Part shown: positions 37,088-45,670 of the stretch, piece by piece
Layout of the letters: every line of letters starts with the position of its first letter
How positions within the stretch are numbered: the stretch's first letter is position 1
From: Flavilitoribacter nigricans DSM 23189 = NBRC 102662
GTDB taxonomy: Bacteria > Bacteroidota > Bacteroidia > Chitinophagales > Saprospiraceae
Length of the DNA: 64,000 nucleotides
Direction: 5' to 3'
NCBI RefSeq assembly: GCF_002646595.1
Contig: NZ_PDUD01000009.1
Span: forward strand, 248,001 to 312,000
Position numbers and translations under genes: made by a program
Notes under the pieces: generated by a model
What the model saw: only the letters and a program-made list of their open reading frames with translations
Told to the model about the DNA's origin: nothing
Database searches by the model: none

Positions 37088-38053
37088 TCAGGACTTTACC
37101 TTCTCGTAGGTGGAGACATTGTCCAGCAAAATGATATCTTCTTTCGTCAATTCCAGCTCTGCTGCTTCTTTAAAGGCCTCCAGGTGGCTGATCTTGGTGG
37201 CACTCGAGATCGGCGCACTTACGATTGGACTGGCCATCTGCCAGGCCAGGGCCACAGCCGCCTGGGACACGCCGTGTTTCTCGGAGATCTGATCCAGGCC
37301 CTGGAGAATATGGTGACCGCGCTCGTCCAGGTACTGTTCGGCCTTTCCTCCCCGCACACTTTTATCCAGATCCTGTTTGCCGCGATATTTTCCCGTCAGG
37401 AAACCGCTGGCCAGGGCGTAGTAGGTGATCACGCCCAGTTCGTGCTGTGTGCACACCTTGGCCAGTTGATCTTCGTAGCCCTCCCGGTCGTAGAGGTTGT
37501 ATTCGGGTTGAAACACTTCATAACGGGGCAGGTTATTGGCCTCACTGAACTTGATGGAAGCATCCAGCCGATCAGGAGATAGATTGGATGCACCGATCCA
37601 GCGTACTTTCCCAGCCTTAATGATGGTCTCGTAAGCCGCGAGGGTTTCTTCGATCGGCGTGTTGGGATCGTCAAAGTGAGTGAGGTAGAGATCGATGTGG
37701 TCCGTTTGGAGACGAAGGAGGGAGTCGTCCACGGATTTCAGGATATGGTCACGGCTCAGGTCCGGCTGACCTTTCCCCATATCGCCGCCCACTTTCGTGA
37801 TCAGGGTGATGTCTTTCCGGTTGCCCCGCTCCTTCATCCATTTGCCGATGATCGTTTCGGATTCCCCGCCGCTGTTGCCGTCCGCCCAGCGGGAATAAAT
37901 ATCCGCCGTATCAATGGCATCGAAACCAAGTTCCAGAAACTTATCCAGTATGGTGTACGATTGTTTTTCATCTATGGTCCAGCCAAAAACATTGCCGCCA
38001 AACACCAGCGGTGCAATGCTGAGGTCAGTTCTACCTAAGGGTGTACTCTTCAT
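37088..38053 (-). CDS. Aldo/keto reductase
   Basis: 321 residues. The catalytic tetrad is visible: D48 (AIDTADIYS), Y53, K87 (ITLITKVGG) and H126 (DLYLTHFDDP). The N-terminal LGRTDLSIAPLVFGGNVFG and C-terminal LQGLDQISEKHGVSQAAVALAWQ are typical of the AKR11/YajO-like group. It reduces carbonyls with NADPH; the substrate is unknown. Cytosolic. Monocistronic, with about 270 bases of non-coding sequence upstream. Confidence 0.92.
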   Translation of the reverse strand: MKSTPLGRTDLSIAPLVFGGNVFGWTIDEKQSYTILDKFLELGFDAIDTADIYSRWADGNSGGESETIIGKWMKERGNRKDITLITKVGGDMGKGQPDLSRDHILKSVDDSLLRLQTDHIDLYLTHFDDPNTPIEETLAAYETIIKAGKVRWIGASNLSPDRLDASIKFSEANNLPRYEVFQPEYNLYDREGYEDQLAKVCTQHELGVITYYALASGFLTGKYRGKQDLDKSVRGGKAEQYLDERGHHILQGLDQISEKHGVSQAAVALAWQMASPIVSAPISSATKISHLEAFKEAAELELTKEDIILLDNVSTYEKVKS

Positions 38054-38326
38054 AATGCTCTACGTTTGTATTTTAGGGTAATAACAGGGAACTAATTGCC
38101 ATTGTTCTGCTTTGAAAGGTTCGCAAGGCGACCAAACGAACAGAAAAAAGGAGCGTTTGCCACCAAGCGGGTGCGACGGCCCACCGACCGTCTTCTGTAT
38201 CCCGGTGAGCCTAGCTACCGAAAGGTCGGGATAAGGAAAATGTGGCGCCGAAATTATCACAGGATGAGGGACCGGTTAATGCCTATCCCAGCGGCATCCG
38301 TTCGAAAAACCGTATAATAATTCAAT

Positions 38327-38791
38327 ATGAAGATCATCAGCACCACGGCCCTCCAGCCTGAACAGAAAGCGGACATCCTTCAATTGTGGAATGCGGAGTA
38401 CCCCGTCCAGTTAGCCTATTCCGGCCAGCAGGAACTGGAAAATTATTTGCAAAAACTGGCGGATCTTCACCATTTCCTTCTGGTGGACGAGGAAGAGCGA
38501 GTCCGGGGCTGGCTGGCTACCTTCGAGCGGGATCAGGATCGCTGGTTTGTCATGATCGTAGGATACCAACACCAGGGAAAGGGTTTTGGTACCCAGTTGC
38601 TGCAGCAGGCGAAGGAGCGGGAAGATGTATTGAACGGCTGGGTGACCGACCACGAGCGCGACGTCAAAAAAGATGGAACGCCCTACCCTTCTCCCATTTT
38701 ATTCTATCAGAAGAACGGCTTTACCGTGCTCCCCCACATTCGACTGGAGAACGAAAAGTTATCGACGGTAAAAATATGTTGGAAAAGGTAG
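38327..38791 (+). CDS. GNAT acetyltransferase
   Basis: 154 residues. The acyl-CoA-binding region is seen as MIVGYQHQGKGFGTQLLQQAKER (GNAT motif A, Q/RxxGxG/A) and the C-terminal part PILFYQKNGFTVL matches motif B. Substrate unknown; cytosolic. The DUF3024 gene follows at 38836, so they may be co-transcribed. Confidence 0.85.
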   Translation: MKIISTTALQPEQKADILQLWNAEYPVQLAYSGQQELENYLQKLADLHHFLLVDEEERVRGWLATFERDQDRWFVMIVGYQHQGKGFGTQLLQQAKEREDVLNGWVTDHERDVKKDGTPYPSPILFYQKNGFTVLPHIRLENEKLSTVKICWKR

Positions 38792-38835
38792 CGCAGATTT
38801 TTAAATTGCAGCATAGAAATCAACATCTATACGTA

Positions 38836-39186
38836 ATGGAAGAAAAACAAGCATTAGCGAAAGCCCGCTATTACGCCATGGAATACGTTGAGGAAAATCG
38901 TCCGCCCCTGCATTTGCGGGACAAAGTGGACCTGGGCTTTTCCCTGGATAATCGCGAATTGAGGATCTTTGAGATCCGCCCCGTTTACAACGATCCGGAA
39001 ATAAAGATCGAATCCGATGTAGCTCGCGCCAAATACATTAAATCCCGCGATATCTGGAAGGTCTACTGGAAACGCGCCAACGGCAATTGGGAACCCTACC
39101 GCCCGGGCGGTGATTCCGAAGTAGACGATATTACCGAATTCTTCAGCCTGCTGGACGAGGATAAATACGGCGCTTTTTGGGGATAA
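38836..39186 (+). CDS. DUF3024 family protein
   Basis: 116 residues. Recognisable by YVEENRPPLHLRDKVDLGFSLDNRELRIFEIRPVYNDP, AKYIKSRDIWKVYWKRANGNWEPYRP and the C-terminal FFSLLDEDKYGAFWG. Function unknown; small cytosolic protein. It starts 44 bases after the GNAT gene stop. An alternative ATG at 38776 would overlap that gene and is less likely. Confidence 0.8.
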   Translation: MEEKQALAKARYYAMEYVEENRPPLHLRDKVDLGFSLDNRELRIFEIRPVYNDPEIKIESDVARAKYIKSRDIWKVYWKRANGNWEPYRPGGDSEVDDITEFFSLLDEDKYGAFWG

Positions 39187-39237
39187 ACGATCGCCGAACC
39201 GCAGCGGGTCTGCGGGTCACCTGCCTTACAACCAATC

Positions 39238-39705
39238 ATGAAGGAACACCATTATAAAATCAGGATGGAGTGGACGGGCAATCAGGGCCAGGGTACCAGC
39301 AGCTACCGATCCTACAGTCGCGATCACCTCATCTCCGCTGATGGAAAGCCGGTACAGATCCCGGCTTCTTCCGATCCTTCCTTTCGGGGCGACCCTGCCC
39401 GCTACAATCCGGAAGAACTGTTCCTTTCGTCGCTTTCAGCCTGCCATATGCTGTGGTTTCTGCACCTCTGTTCCGTTAATAAAATCGTAGTGACGGAATA
39501 TATCGATCAGGCTACCGGTATTATGGAAGAAGCTAAAGATGGGAGCGGAAAATTCCGGGAAGTCACCCTGCATCCGCGGATCAGAGTGGAAACGGAAGCG
39601 ATGATCGCACCTTCCCTCGAACTGCATCACCAGGCCAATGCGATGTGCTTTATCGCCAATTCCTGTAATTTCCCGGTACAGCACGAGCCGGAAACCACAA
39701 TCTGA
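39238..39705 (+). CDS. OsmC-family peroxiredoxin-like protein
   Basis: 155 residues, the OsmC/Ohr length. The first redox Cys is in the motif EELFLSSLSACHMLWFLHLCS near residue 73; the second is near C-terminal CFIANSCNFPV. These proteins reduce organic peroxides through a two-Cys mechanism. It looks like the Bacteroidota OsmC subgroup (MEWTGNQGQGTSSYRSYSRDH). Cytosolic. Confidence 0.9.
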   Translation: MKEHHYKIRMEWTGNQGQGTSSYRSYSRDHLISADGKPVQIPASSDPSFRGDPARYNPEELFLSSLSACHMLWFLHLCSVNKIVVTEYIDQATGIMEEAKDGSGKFREVTLHPRIRVETEAMIAPSLELHHQANAMCFIANSCNFPVQHEPETTI

Positions 39706-39780
39706 TCTCCAACTTTCCCTGCTACTGATCTATTTTGAGCGTGTACCGTAGTTCACCCCCGGTACCGTCGTACCAGAATA

Positions 39781-40458
39781 TCACTCGTCTACCAGATGAT
39801 CCAGGATATCCACTTCCTGATGATGATGGCGGTACATTTTTTCCTCAAAACTGCTCGTCTCCTTGATCATTTTTATGGTGATCAGGATGGCCCCGATCTG
39901 GACAACGGCCTGCAGCATATCTACGAAAGTAACCGTGATCAGGGAATCTATCGTTTCGGCATCCCGTTCCAGACGACTGCTGATGCGGGAGATGAAATTA
40001 TTGCCCAAAAACAGGGCCCACCAAAAGCCGAGGATCTGCACACCCTGAATCTGCGGCCTATCCAGATACTCCAGTTGGGTCTTTTCCCAGATCTCTTCCA
40101 TGATCTGGTACGGGCGGTACAAATTGAGAATGGGTACAAACCAGCTGCCGGCCGCCCACCCTTCGGTATGTTGCAGACGGCTGGCCGGTAAAACCTGGTG
40201 CAGGTTGTAATACGCCCGCCGGAACCAGCGGATGAAATAGACAATGGACAGGATATAAATAGCTAAAAATAGAAAAGCGAGTACCATTTGCCGGTTATCG
40301 TTACTATCGGCCTGGTCGGCATCGAAATCGTAACTACTCAGCAAACGGTATTGCAGGAAGTTGGAAATGAGCAGGAGTACGGTCACGCCGAGCATCACCC
40401 AAAAAATGATGATGATGGCCCGGGCGCGCTCCTGATTGGGGCGAAGTTTAGTTTCCAT
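39781..40458 (-). CDS. DUF4328 membrane protein
   Basis: 225 residues. About four hydrophobic helices (near 15-35, 55-78, 145-165, 175-195). The signature HTEGWAAGSWFVPILNLYRPYQIMEEIWEKT matches DUF4328. Function unknown; inner membrane. It is 83 bases downstream of rnr on the same strand, so may be in its transcript. Confidence 0.8.
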   Translation of the reverse strand: METKLRPNQERARAIIIIFWVMLGVTVLLLISNFLQYRLLSSYDFDADQADSNDNRQMVLAFLFLAIYILSIVYFIRWFRRAYYNLHQVLPASRLQHTEGWAAGSWFVPILNLYRPYQIMEEIWEKTQLEYLDRPQIQGVQILGFWWALFLGNNFISRISSRLERDAETIDSLITVTFVDMLQAVVQIGAILITIKMIKETSSFEEKMYRHHHQEVDILDHLVDE

Positions 40459-40541
40459 CAGAGCGTTATTTTCAAATTCACCCCAATGTACACTTTCCTT
40501 CCCGGATTTTCACCCATTTCCGGCAGATCCGGCGATTTGCC

Positions 40542-42869
40542 CTAGCGTTTCCGGGAAGACCGGCCACCGCCACCGCCTTTCCGCTTTCCGTTGCCGGAGC
40601 GGCTGCGGTTATTGTTGCCCGATGATCGCCGGCGATTCTGCTGACGCCCGTTGCTGCGGGCGTTGCCGCCGCTGTCTTCGGAAGTCATTACTTCTCCGTC
40701 TTCCACCAGGGCCATATCGATCCGTCGGCGCTGCAGGTCCGTTTTCACGATCTGTACATCCAGCTGATCACCGCGTTTGATCACCCGGCCGTTGTGGCGG
40801 CCTTTGATGCTCAGGCGGCTGCTGTCCACTTCGTAGGGCTGATCCATCAGTTCGTACGGGATCATGCCTTCGCAGCGACTGTCGATGAGTTCGACGAATA
40901 CCCCGAATTCCGCAATGCCGGAAACCAGTCCCGCAAATACGTCTCCGATGTGTTTCTCCATGAATTCCACCTGTTTGTATTTGATGGATTCCCGCTCGGC
41001 GGTCTGGGCATTGCGCTCCATGGAGGAGATGTGCTTACAGCGCAGTTCCAGTTTATCTTTCTTCACCCGGAAGAAATTGCCTTCACCGAGGTTGCGCTCC
41101 AGGATCCGGTGTACAAGTACGTCGGAATACCGGCGGATCGGCGAGGTGAAGTGCGTATAATTATCGAAGCCCAGGCCGTAGTGACCGATGTTGTCGGTCG
41201 TATAGATCGCTTTGGCCATCGTACGAATGGCGATCGGTTCCAATAACTTCAGGGCCGGGTTCTTTTCGGCCGCTTTGCCCAGCGCATTGTAGGCCTTGGC
41301 CACATCCTTGGGCGATTTGATATTCATGTTGTATCCCATATCCCGGGCGAAGGCCACCAGGTCTTCTACCCGATCGGGGTCCGGTTCATCGTGTACCCGG
41401 TAGACGAAGGGGATCTCCGTGTCTTTGCCCTTCTGATCAATGTAAGTCGCTACTTCGCGGTTGGCCAGCAGCATAAAATCCTCGATCAGCAGGTGCGCGT
41501 CCTTGCGCTCCTTCACGTACACTTCCAGGGGCGTACCGTCTTCAGCCAGGCGGAATTTCACTTCATCGGTCTCGAAGTTGATCGATCCCTTGCGGAAGCG
41601 TTGTTTGCGTAGCTTTTTGGCCACTCGGTTAAGCACCTTCAGTTCCTGCGCGTATTCACCTTTCCCGGCGTCCAGGATATCCTGTACTTCGTCGTAAGTG
41701 AATCTGCGGTCGGAGTGAATAATGGTCCGGCCGAACCAGCGTTCCACCACCCGGTCTTTCTCATCGAAAACAAATATCGCTGAGAAGGTCAGTGAATCTT
41801 CGTTGGGACGTAGGGAGCACAGCTCATTGGACAATTTCTCAGGCAGCATCGGCAATACCCGGTCTACCAGATAAACGGAGGTCGAGCGTTCAAAGGCTTC
41901 CTGGTCCAGAGCGGTCCCCGGACGCACATAATAGCTAACGTCGGCAATGTGTACCCCCACTTCCAGGCGGCCGTCCTCCAGATAGCGAATGGACAGGGCG
42001 TCGTCAAAGTCCTTGGCGTTATCCGGATCGATCGTAAAGGTGGTGATCTCCCGGATATCGCGACGAAGTTCGATCTCCGCTTCGGGGATATGGGTCAGTA
42101 AATGTTTGGTCTCTTCTTTTACCGCGGCGGGGAACTCCAGGTCAAAGCCATTATTAATGAGAATGGATTTCATCTCAATATCGTGGCTGCCGGCCGCCCC
42201 GAGTACGGCGGTGATCTCTCCCACCGGTTGTTTGTAGCGCGAATGTTCCCATTCGGTAATGGCAACGATCACTTTATCATCGTGCTGCGCATCCATGAGG
42301 TCTTTGGTGGCCACCCGGATCTCCAGGGGCACCACACTGTCCGTAACCACCACGGCGTGGCGGGAAAAGCGCTGCAGGGTACCGAGGAAAGCGGACTGGG
42401 CCCGTTCCACGACTTCGAGTACTTCACCTTCCAGTTTTTTGCGACCGCGCGGACGCCAGGTCCGGATAGACACGGTATCGCCGTGCAGGGCGCCGTTCAT
42501 ATATTTTTCGGAAACGTGAACGTCATCCGACAGGCCTTCCACCAAAATATAGGCGTCGCCTTTGCGGGTCATATCCACTTTACCCTGATAGGTATTGCGG
42601 TCACTCTTGGCATTATCTGAAGCCGGCAAACTGGCGGCATCTACTTTATATCGGTATTCTCCCACCACTTTCAGCGATCCGGACGCAACCAGTTGGTCCA
42701 GCGCATACTGCACCGAATCCTTGTTGTTCTCAATCTTTAATTTCTTAATGATCTGACGGGGATTGAATTGCTTCTTGGAGTGGTAGCGGAAAAATTTAAG
42801 TAGTTCTCGTTGTAGTTGTTTGGAGCTTAGCTTACTTCCTTTAATTTTTTTCTTCTTCTTTTTTGTCAT
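40542..42869 (-). CDS. rnr: Ribonuclease R
   Basis: 775 residues. A 3'-5' exoribonuclease of the RNB family, degrading structured RNA. A Lys-rich N-terminus and helix-turn-helix domain (KQLQRELLKFFRYHSKKQFNPRQIIKKL) come first. The cold-shock domains (about 80-230) and the RNB domain follow, with catalytic Asp motif TIDPDNAKDFDDALSI near 290. The S1 domain (near 640-715) contains GDVFAGLVSGIAEFGVFVE. A basic low-complexity tail (NNNRSRSGNGKRKGGGGG) ends it. The start overlaps a small upstream reading frame by ATGA. Confidence 0.97.
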   Translation of the reverse strand: MTKKKKKKIKGSKLSSKQLQRELLKFFRYHSKKQFNPRQIIKKLKIENNKDSVQYALDQLVASGSLKVVGEYRYKVDAASLPASDNAKSDRNTYQGKVDMTRKGDAYILVEGLSDDVHVSEKYMNGALHGDTVSIRTWRPRGRKKLEGEVLEVVERAQSAFLGTLQRFSRHAVVVTDSVVPLEIRVATKDLMDAQHDDKVIVAITEWEHSRYKQPVGEITAVLGAAGSHDIEMKSILINNGFDLEFPAAVKEETKHLLTHIPEAEIELRRDIREITTFTIDPDNAKDFDDALSIRYLEDGRLEVGVHIADVSYYVRPGTALDQEAFERSTSVYLVDRVLPMLPEKLSNELCSLRPNEDSLTFSAIFVFDEKDRVVERWFGRTIIHSDRRFTYDEVQDILDAGKGEYAQELKVLNRVAKKLRKQRFRKGSINFETDEVKFRLAEDGTPLEVYVKERKDAHLLIEDFMLLANREVATYIDQKGKDTEIPFVYRVHDEPDPDRVEDLVAFARDMGYNMNIKSPKDVAKAYNALGKAAEKNPALKLLEPIAIRTMAKAIYTTDNIGHYGLGFDNYTHFTSPIRRYSDVLVHRILERNLGEGNFFRVKKDKLELRCKHISSMERNAQTAERESIKYKQVEFMEKHIGDVFAGLVSGIAEFGVFVELIDSRCEGMIPYELMDQPYEVDSSRLSIKGRHNGRVIKRGDQLDVQIVKTDLQRRRIDMALVEDGEVMTSEDSGGNARSNGRQQNRRRSSGNNNRSRSGNGKRKGGGGGRSSRKR

Positions 42870-43093
42870 TCTAAAGTTTTGGGTATTTTTCTTAAAAACC
42901 GTTTTGTGATTAGATAAGTTTCCTCGGGCGTATATTTTTCGATCCCGCCCGGGATGAAATAAGAAAATAACACACGCAATATACTGATAATCATCAGATT
43001 AAAAAAAATATTCAAAAATAGTGCAATAATGAATTTTGCGAATCGTTTTAGTTTTCGAAAGTCAAGGATAAGAAATAATTGAACCGTTATCAC
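42866..43093 (-). CDS. Possible small membrane peptide upstream of rnr
   Basis: 75 residues with one strong hydrophobic stretch (FAKFIIALFLNIFFNLMIISILRVLFSYFI). Its stop overlaps the rnr start as ATGA. The AT-rich composition differs from neighbours and could mean a leader region rather than a gene. No family recognised. Support is positional only. Confidence 0.3.
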   Translation of the reverse strand: MITVQLFLILDFRKLKRFAKFIIALFLNIFFNLMIISILRVLFSYFIPGGIEKYTPEETYLITKRFLRKIPKTLE

Positions 43094-43369
43094 GCATTTC
43101 CCCCCAGCATTATACAGAGATCTACTTGATTAAACACGCTTAAATCAATCTTTCCCGGCCTCGTGCCGACAACGCTTTTCCCTTACCGTTCAGCTACTTG
43201 TATGCAGCAATACAGCCTTTGGCTGTTGGTGTTCACTGGCATTGATCAGTGCTGTGCCCTGGCGTCTGAAGGTGAATTTTCCCCGTTTTAATTCTTCTAA
43301 ATCTAAAAGTATCGAAGCATTCGTACTTAGTTGAAACAATCTACATTTTTAAACTTAAATTCTAATCTG

Positions 43370-44344
43370 ATGATGCTGAAGAAAGCATTCGTAATCCCAA
43401 GTGCATTCACCTTGTTGTTAATGCTGTTTACTTTCGCTTCTTGTGAAAAGGATGATACTACAGGACCGGACGGTGCCAGAGGCACGATGAGCATTGAAAT
43501 AACCGATGCTCCAATTGATGACGCTTCCGTCCAGGGGGTTTTTGTAACTGTGGCGGACGTGAAGATCGACGGCCAGAGTGTGGAAGGTTTTACCTCTAAG
43601 ACCATTGATATTAAAGCTTACCAGGAAGGAAACGTAGCGCTGTTGGCCGAAACGGACCTCACCGCGAAAACGTATTCCAGCATTTCTCTGGTACTGGACC
43701 ATACTACCGATGCCAGCGGAAGCGCTCCCGGTTGTTACGTATTGAAAACGGACGGCACCAAAGAGGCCCTGATGGCCGGTGCCCAGAATACCACCGAACT
43801 TACCCTGAACGGTCAGAACATCATTGTGGAAGACAACCAAACGGCCGAAGTAGTGATCGATTTTGACCTGCGCAAAGCGATCAAGCGCGAAGGACAGGAC
43901 GCCTACGATTTTGTTGCCGGCAGTGACCTGGCCGCTTCTCTGCGGGTAGTGACCAAAGCCAGCGCTGGTACCATTACCGGTAAAGTTTCCCAGTGGGACA
44001 ACTATGCGGACAAAGTAGTGGTGTACGCCTATAAAAAAGGTACCCTGGACGCAAACGCCGAAACGCAGGGCAGCGGTGACGGACAACTGAAGTTCACCAA
44101 CGCCGTAACCAGCGTACAGGCCAAAGCCGACGGAAGTTTCGAACTTCACTTCCTGGAGGAAGGTGACTACGAACTGTACTTCGCCGGATACGAGGATGAT
44201 GACCAGGACGGGCAGTTCGAACTCAAGGGCAGCCTTTCTATCGACATCAACCTGCTGGCTGGTCTGGACCTGAGCCTGATCGACGTAGAAGCCAATAGCT
44301 CTACCACCGTAAATGTAACGATCATCGGCATTCTGCCGCTGTAA
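43370..44344 (+). CDS. DUF4382 lipoprotein
   Basis: 324 residues from the ATG at 43370. The lipobox is FASC (C25) followed by EKDDTTGPDGARG. A DUF4382 beta-sandwich domain occupies about 40-180 (MSIEITDAPIDDASVQGVFVTVADVKIDGQSVEGF), and a second beta region (about 210-320, GTITGKVSQWDNYADKVVVYAYKKG) follows. Surface-exposed lipoprotein of unknown role, typical of the phylum. A T-rich terminator hairpin lies 70 bases downstream. Confidence 0.88.
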   Translation: MMLKKAFVIPSAFTLLLMLFTFASCEKDDTTGPDGARGTMSIEITDAPIDDASVQGVFVTVADVKIDGQSVEGFTSKTIDIKAYQEGNVALLAETDLTAKTYSSISLVLDHTTDASGSAPGCYVLKTDGTKEALMAGAQNTTELTLNGQNIIVEDNQTAEVVIDFDLRKAIKREGQDAYDFVAGSDLAASLRVVTKASAGTITGKVSQWDNYADKVVVYAYKKGTLDANAETQGSGDGQLKFTNAVTSVQAKADGSFELHFLEEGDYELYFAGYEDDDQDGQFELKGSLSIDINLLAGLDLSLIDVEANSSTTVNVTIIGILPL

Positions 44345-44414
44345 GCATAAGCATTAGTTAGATAACGTTCAATCCTTAGTTTGACTTTCCAATTTTAAGC
44401 AAGTAACTTGTCAA

Positions 44415-44447
44415 GGGTTGTTCTCAGGAATGGGAACAACCCTTTTT
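44415..44447 (+). terminator. Intrinsic terminator after the DUF4382 gene
   Basis: GGGTTGTTC (44415-44423) pairs with GAACAACCC (44434-44442), followed by a run of five T. A classic Rho-independent form. Confidence 0.85.
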
Positions 44448-44926
44448 GTTTTCTCTACCATCCTATTTTGAGCAGCTGTATTTTTTTTCGCCAGCATAAA
44501 CGGTACCCTTAGCAATGCCCTTTTGGTTGCCCATGGTGCGATATGCCCACTGGCTACTCCATATATATAAGCTATCCGATCATCCAATTCCCCAAACCGC
44601 ACATTCCAGGCAAAAATGTGTTATAATAAATGAAGGCGATCCCGCCTCACCTGCAACCAGCTGGAGTACAGCGCTGCCCGGAAGATAACGGCAGCCAGCC
44701 GCAAAAACAGAATCCGGTCTGTCCGGATGATCCGCTTATTTTCCCGGTATTGAGAATAGGCTTACCTTTGTGAAAAGCCGAGCAATGATCCGCAATCTGC
44801 GAGCTTTGGTGTACCGGCTCTGTACATTTTCCCCATGATTCGTTATGGCCAGACTGGCTATTTTCTTTGTGAGGTCCCCGAATATCCTTCCCAAATCTTT
44901 TTTTCGCAATTTTCTTCTTGTTCAGT
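44448..44926. other. Intergenic region before the ECF promoter
   Basis: About 480 bases with no supported gene. A 63-codon minus-strand frame at 44411-44602 overlaps the terminator and shows no family features. No tRNA or hairpin of note was seen. Confidence 0.5.
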
Positions 44927-44964
44927 ATTGATCATATTTAATCATATTGATTTTATTTAATCAA
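44927..44964. repeat. 19-bp tandem repeat upstream of the sigma-54 promoter
   Basis: ATTGATCATATTTAATCAT (44927-44945) and ATTGATTTTATTTAATCAA (44946-44964) are adjacent and 16/19 identical. They lie about 80-120 bases upstream of the predicted start, where enhancer-binding proteins of sigma-54 systems usually bind. Confidence 0.7.
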
Positions 44965-45016
44965 ATTCGGTTTTTGTGATTCGGTGTAAAACATTGATAT
45001 TCAATCTGTTATAAAA

Positions 45017-45033
45017 TTGGCACGGCATTTGCA
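45017..45033 (+). promoter_or_regulatory. Sigma-54 (-24/-12) promoter
   Basis: TTGGCACGGCATTTGCA contains TGGCACG-N4-TTGC with GG (45019-45020) and GC (45031-45032) twelve bases apart, an essentially perfect -24/-12 element. Transcription would begin near 45044 and the ECF gene starts at 45072. Confidence 0.82.
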
Positions 45034-45071
45034 ATAGTATAAATGAACTTGCAATAAAAAAATATACCTAT

Positions 45072-45593
45072 ATGACTACCATCGAATTCACTGAACAACT
45101 AAACCAATTTGAAGCATTCTTGAATAACTTTGCGCTGAGGTTGACGCATAACCAGGAGAAGGCTAAGGATTTGGTCCAGGACACGTCACTGCGTGCGTTC
45201 CGGTATCGTGAAAAATTCCAGGTAGGTACTAATTTTAAGGGCTGGATCTCTACTATTATGCGTAACACTTTCATCAACCAGTATCGCAAAGACAAGAAGC
45301 GTCGCCACGTAAGTGAGCCGGTTGAAAGCTTTGCATACGCCCTGGAAGGAAAAATCATCACTCCGAACGAAGGAGAATCAAACTTACGTATGCAAGAAAT
45401 CATATCCATGTTTGACAGTATGAGCGACCTGTACAGTGTACCTTTTCTGCTGCATTACCGCGGATTTGAGTACAAAGAGATCGCCGAGAAACTTGACCTG
45501 CCTATCGGTACGGTTAAGAGTCGTATCCACACCGCACGCAACAAAATGAAAGCTAACATCGAACAACAATATGCTTCTAGAGTTATTAAGTAA
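45072..45593 (+). CDS. ECF-type RNA polymerase sigma factor
   Basis: 173 residues. Region 2 is seen as NQEKAKDLVQDTSLRAFRYREKFQVGTNFKGWISTIMRNTFINQYRK (core and -10 binding) and region 4 as YKEIAEKLDLPIGTVKSRIHTARNKMK (-35 binding). It resembles ECF factors of Bacteroidota without an anti-sigma factor next door. It is under an apparent sigma-54 promoter, an uncommon cascade. A perfect hairpin ends its transcript 34 bases after the stop. Confidence 0.93.
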   Translation: MTTIEFTEQLNQFEAFLNNFALRLTHNQEKAKDLVQDTSLRAFRYREKFQVGTNFKGWISTIMRNTFINQYRKDKKRRHVSEPVESFAYALEGKIITPNEGESNLRMQEIISMFDSMSDLYSVPFLLHYRGFEYKEIAEKLDLPIGTVKSRIHTARNKMKANIEQQYASRVIK

Positions 45594-45626
45594 GTTGGAA
45601 GTTCGCATAAGCATCAAAAAATAACT

Positions 45627-45655
45627 AAGAGGCTGTCTTTCCGACAGCCTCTTTT
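45627..45655 (+). terminator. Intrinsic terminator after the ECF gene
   Basis: AAGAGGCTGTC (45627-45637) pairs with GACAGCCTCTT (45643-45653) around a 5-base loop, followed by TT. Only about 16 bases remain before the ATG of the next gene. Confidence 0.8.
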
Positions 45656-45670
45656 GTAGTCTATAGCCAT

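Noticed and set aside
38386-39186. A 266-codon plus-strand frame across the GNAT and DUF3024 genes
   Set aside because: Its first part is an out-of-frame shadow of the GNAT gene; the real gene is the C-terminal DUF3024 part from 38836.
44411-44602. A 63-codon minus-strand frame in the gap before the ECF gene
   Set aside because: It overlaps the terminator of the DUF4382 gene and has no signal or family feature.
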